64,000 nt of DNA from Brevibacterium sanguinis (lineage in GTDB: Bacteria > Actinomycetota > Actinomycetes > Actinomycetales > Brevibacteriaceae): NCBI RefSeq assembly GCF_003315415.1, contig NZ_QNSB01000004.1, forward strand, positions 248,001-312,000. Direction: 5' to 3'. This document shows, in pieces, positions 62,412 through 64,000 of the stretch. The notes below the pieces were generated by a model. The model had not been told where the DNA came from. It saw only the letters and a program-made list of their open reading frames with translations, and did no database searches. The stretch's first letter is position 1. Each line of letters opens with the position of its first letter. A program made the position numbers and the translations under genes.

Positions 62412-63407
62412 TCAGCCCTGCGCAATGAGCTCCAGGTTGTCGACGACGCGGTTGGAGAAGCCCCATTCGTTGTCGTACCAGGCGACGACCTTGACCCGGC
62501 GCCCTTCGACCCGGGTCAGCGCCGCGTCGAAGATCGACGAGGCGGGTTCGCCGACGATGTCGCTGGAGACGACGGGCTCGGTCTCGTAGACGAGGATCCC
62601 CTTGAGCGACCCCTCGGCGGCATCACGGTAGGCGGCGAGCACCTCGTCGCGGGTGACGTCGCGGGAGACGGTCGTGTTGATCTCGACGATCGAGCCCACG
62701 GGCACGGGCACGCGGATCGCATCGCCGCTGAGCTTCCCGTCGAGCTGCGGGAGGACGAGGCCGATCGCCTTGGCCGCCCCGGTCGAGGTGGGGATGATGT
62801 TGGCGGCGGCCGCCCTGGCGCGACGCGGATCGCGGTGCGGTCCGTCCTGGATGTTCTGGTCGCCGGTATAGGCGTGGACCGTCGTCATGAATCCCTGCTC
62901 GATCCCGGCGAGATCGTCGAGTACCTTGGCCAGCGGGGCGAGGGCGTTCGTCGTGCACGAGGCATTGGAGATGATCGTGTGCTCAGGCTTGTAGGCGTCG
63001 GTGTTCACGCCGTAGGCCAAGGTGACGTCCGCTCCCTTGGACGGTGCGCTGACGAGCACCTTCTTCGCGCCGGCAGCGATGTGGGCCCGGGCCTTGTCGG
63101 CCTTCGTGAAGCGGCCCGTGGCCTCGAGGACGATGTCGACGCCGAGCTCGGCCCACGGGAGGTCGGCAGGATCCTTCTCGGCAAGGACTTTGATCGTCCG
63201 TCCGTCGACGACGAGACTGTCGCCGTCGACCTCGACCGGTCGGCCGAATCGACCCAGAGTGGTGTCGAATCTGAGGAGGCGCGCCAGTTCATCGGCGGCG
63301 CCGAGGTCGTTGACGGCGACGACGTCGAGTGAGCTGTCGCGTTCGACGAGGGCGCGCAGGGTGCTGCGGCCGATCCGGCCGAATCCGTTGATGGCGATGC
63401 GAGTCAA
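62412..63407 (-). CDS. gap: glyceraldehyde-3-phosphate dehydrogenase, class I
   Basis: A 331-residue enzyme. NAD site INGFGRIGR near the start (residues 6-14), Cys151 in SNASCTTN, His178 in TTVHAYTGDQ, and PTSTGAAKAIGLVLPQLDGK. It has Asp34 at the end of the second strand, as in NAD-specific forms. The TTG at 63407 is chosen: AAGGAG lies 7 bases before it and it gives the standard beginning MTRIAINGFG. A GTG at 63413 is too close to that ribosome site. The gene is alone, without pgk or tpi next to it. Confidence 0.93.
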   Translation of the reverse strand: MTRIAINGFGRIGRSTLRALVERDSSLDVVAVNDLGAADELARLLRFDTTLGRFGRPVEVDGDSLVVDGRTIKVLAEKDPADLPWAELGVDIVLEATGRFTKADKARAHIAAGAKKVLVSAPSKGADVTLAYGVNTDAYKPEHTIISNASCTTNALAPLAKVLDDLAGIEQGFMTTVHAYTGDQNIQDGPHRDPRRARAAAANIIPTSTGAAKAIGLVLPQLDGKLSGDAIRVPVPVGSIVEINTTVSRDVTRDEVLAAYRDAAEGSLKGILVYETEPVVSSDIVGEPASSIFDAALTRVEGRRVKVVAWYDNEWGFSNRVVDNLELIAQG

Positions 63408-63578
63408 TGCCACTCCTTGAGTTGGGGACCATGTGCGGGCACATCTCCATTGTCGGCTCCGATGATGCGGCACAACAGTGGCCATCACGACAGTGATCGA
63501 AAGGTTCTCGCCAGTACTATTGCCAGATGTCGAAAGATTCCGGCCACAGGCGGGCGGCCCGCGAAGCCGGCATGCGGG

Positions 63579-64000
63579 TCACTCGCGGTCGGAGAAGTTG
63601 TGCCGGTACTCGTTGGGGGTCGTCGAGAGGATCCGCTGGAAGTGCATGCGCAGGTTCGCCCCGGTCCCCAGCCCCACCTCATCGGCGATCTGCTCGATGC
63701 CGAGGTCCGTGTTCTCGAGCAGCTCCCGGGCCAGATCGACGCGGGCACGGAGCACCCACTGCATCGGCGTGTAGCCGGTGTCCTCGACGAACCGCCGGGA
63801 GAAGGTCCGCACGGAGACCCCGGCGTTGGCCGCGAGATCCCCCAGGGTCAGCGGCTCACCGATGTGCTCGAGCGCCCACTGCCTGGTGTCGGCGAACACC
63901 TCGCCCAGGGGTTCGGGGACGCTGCGCGGCACGTACTGCGCCTGACCGGCGCTGCGGTAGGCGGCGGCGACCAGCCGTCTGGCCACCTGGTTCGACAGTC
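63579..64000 (-). CDS. GlxA/AraC-family transcriptional regulator, partial
   Basis: The C-terminal 140 residues of a regulator whose start lies beyond the right edge of the window. Two AraC-type HTH units are visible: LTLGDLAANAGVSVRTFSRR and IEQIADEVGLGTGANLRMHF, followed by the usual TTPNEYRHNF. The stretch NQVARRLVAAAYRSAGQAQY before it is typical of the GlxA group, in which a DJ-1/PfpI-like domain precedes the HTH. It reads towards the gap in front of gap, with about 170 bases between them. Confidence 0.85.
   Translation of the reverse strand, partial: LSNQVARRLVAAAYRSAGQAQYVPRSVPEPLGEVFADTRQWALEHIGEPLTLGDLAANAGVSVRTFSRRFVEDTGYTPMQWVLRARVDLARELLENTDLGIEQIADEVGLGTGANLRMHFQRILSTTPNEYRHNFSDRE

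Overview
The window is high-GC, densely coded DNA of an actinobacterium. The actinobacterial marks are a mycothiol synthase gene (mshD) beside a GlnR-type winged-helix regulator, the order glnR-like/mshD/ppk/mutT1/pstSCAB, many GTG/TTG starts, -10-like boxes placed so that transcripts would start at the initiation codon, a DUF503 gene and a tRNA-Lys. The gene order and codon use would fit a member of the Micrococcales, possibly a Brevibacterium-like genus, but the genus is a guess. Almost all the sequence is chromosomal; one short AT-richer patch next to the tRNA looks acquired.

Layout. 1-4.8 kb: amino-acid permease and M19 dipeptidase (minus), a DUF2975 membrane protein with its XRE regulator, and an FAD oxidoreductase, closed by a 22-bp perfect hairpin. 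4.9-9.4 kb (minus): gabT, a YgfZ-like protein, a nitrobindin-like FABP protein, a 38-residue membrane miniprotein too short for usual gene calling, and a membrane protein. 9.5-19.2 kb (plus): a GlnR-like regulator, mshD, ppk and mutT1 joined by overlaps, then pstS-pstC-pstA-pstB behind a two-unit PHO box. 19.5-27.8 kb: a membrane protein plus LuxR-type two-component system, divergent from a PadR regulator and an AarF/UbiB kinase, then a Pit phosphate transporter with its DUF47 partner. 28.0-31.6 kb: a conserved hypothetical, tRNA-Lys, and the AT-richer patch carrying an unknown membrane-anchored protein and a decayed recombinase-type HTH gene. 31.3-41.5 kb: DUF503, SnoaL-like, PspC, two GNATs, ChaA exchanger, a large multi-TM sensor kinase with LuxR-type regulator, aldo/keto reductase and DUF151 nuclease. 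41.6-43.2 kb: a RecQ-like helicase that appears to end in a Tudor-like fold.

43.3-51.5 kb (minus) is the most distinctive part: six genes read as one block, each overlapping the next by 4-11 bases: a GT28-like glycosyltransferase, two GT4-like glycosyltransferases, an ABC half-exporter, and two APH-like kinases. It looks like a pathway for making, phosphorylating and exporting an unknown glycoconjugate. Directly upstream lies an OmpR-type two-component system co-encoded with a membrane-anchored, very Asp-rich protein. A 12-base motif (ACTCTCATCCGC) is shared by the promoter regions of both units.

54.4-59.9 kb is a quinate/shikimate catabolic cluster: AroE-type dehydrogenase, AroQ dehydroquinase, IclR regulator, MFS importer and a QsuB-like dehydroshikimate dehydratase fused to an HPPD-like domain. 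Together they would take shikimate or quinate to protocatechuate. 59.9-64 kb holds a CopB-type (CPH) copper ATPase behind a perfect CsoR-type palindrome, a class I GAPDH, and the C-terminal part of an AraC/GlxA-type regulator cut by the window edge.

All names come from reading motifs; no database search was possible.
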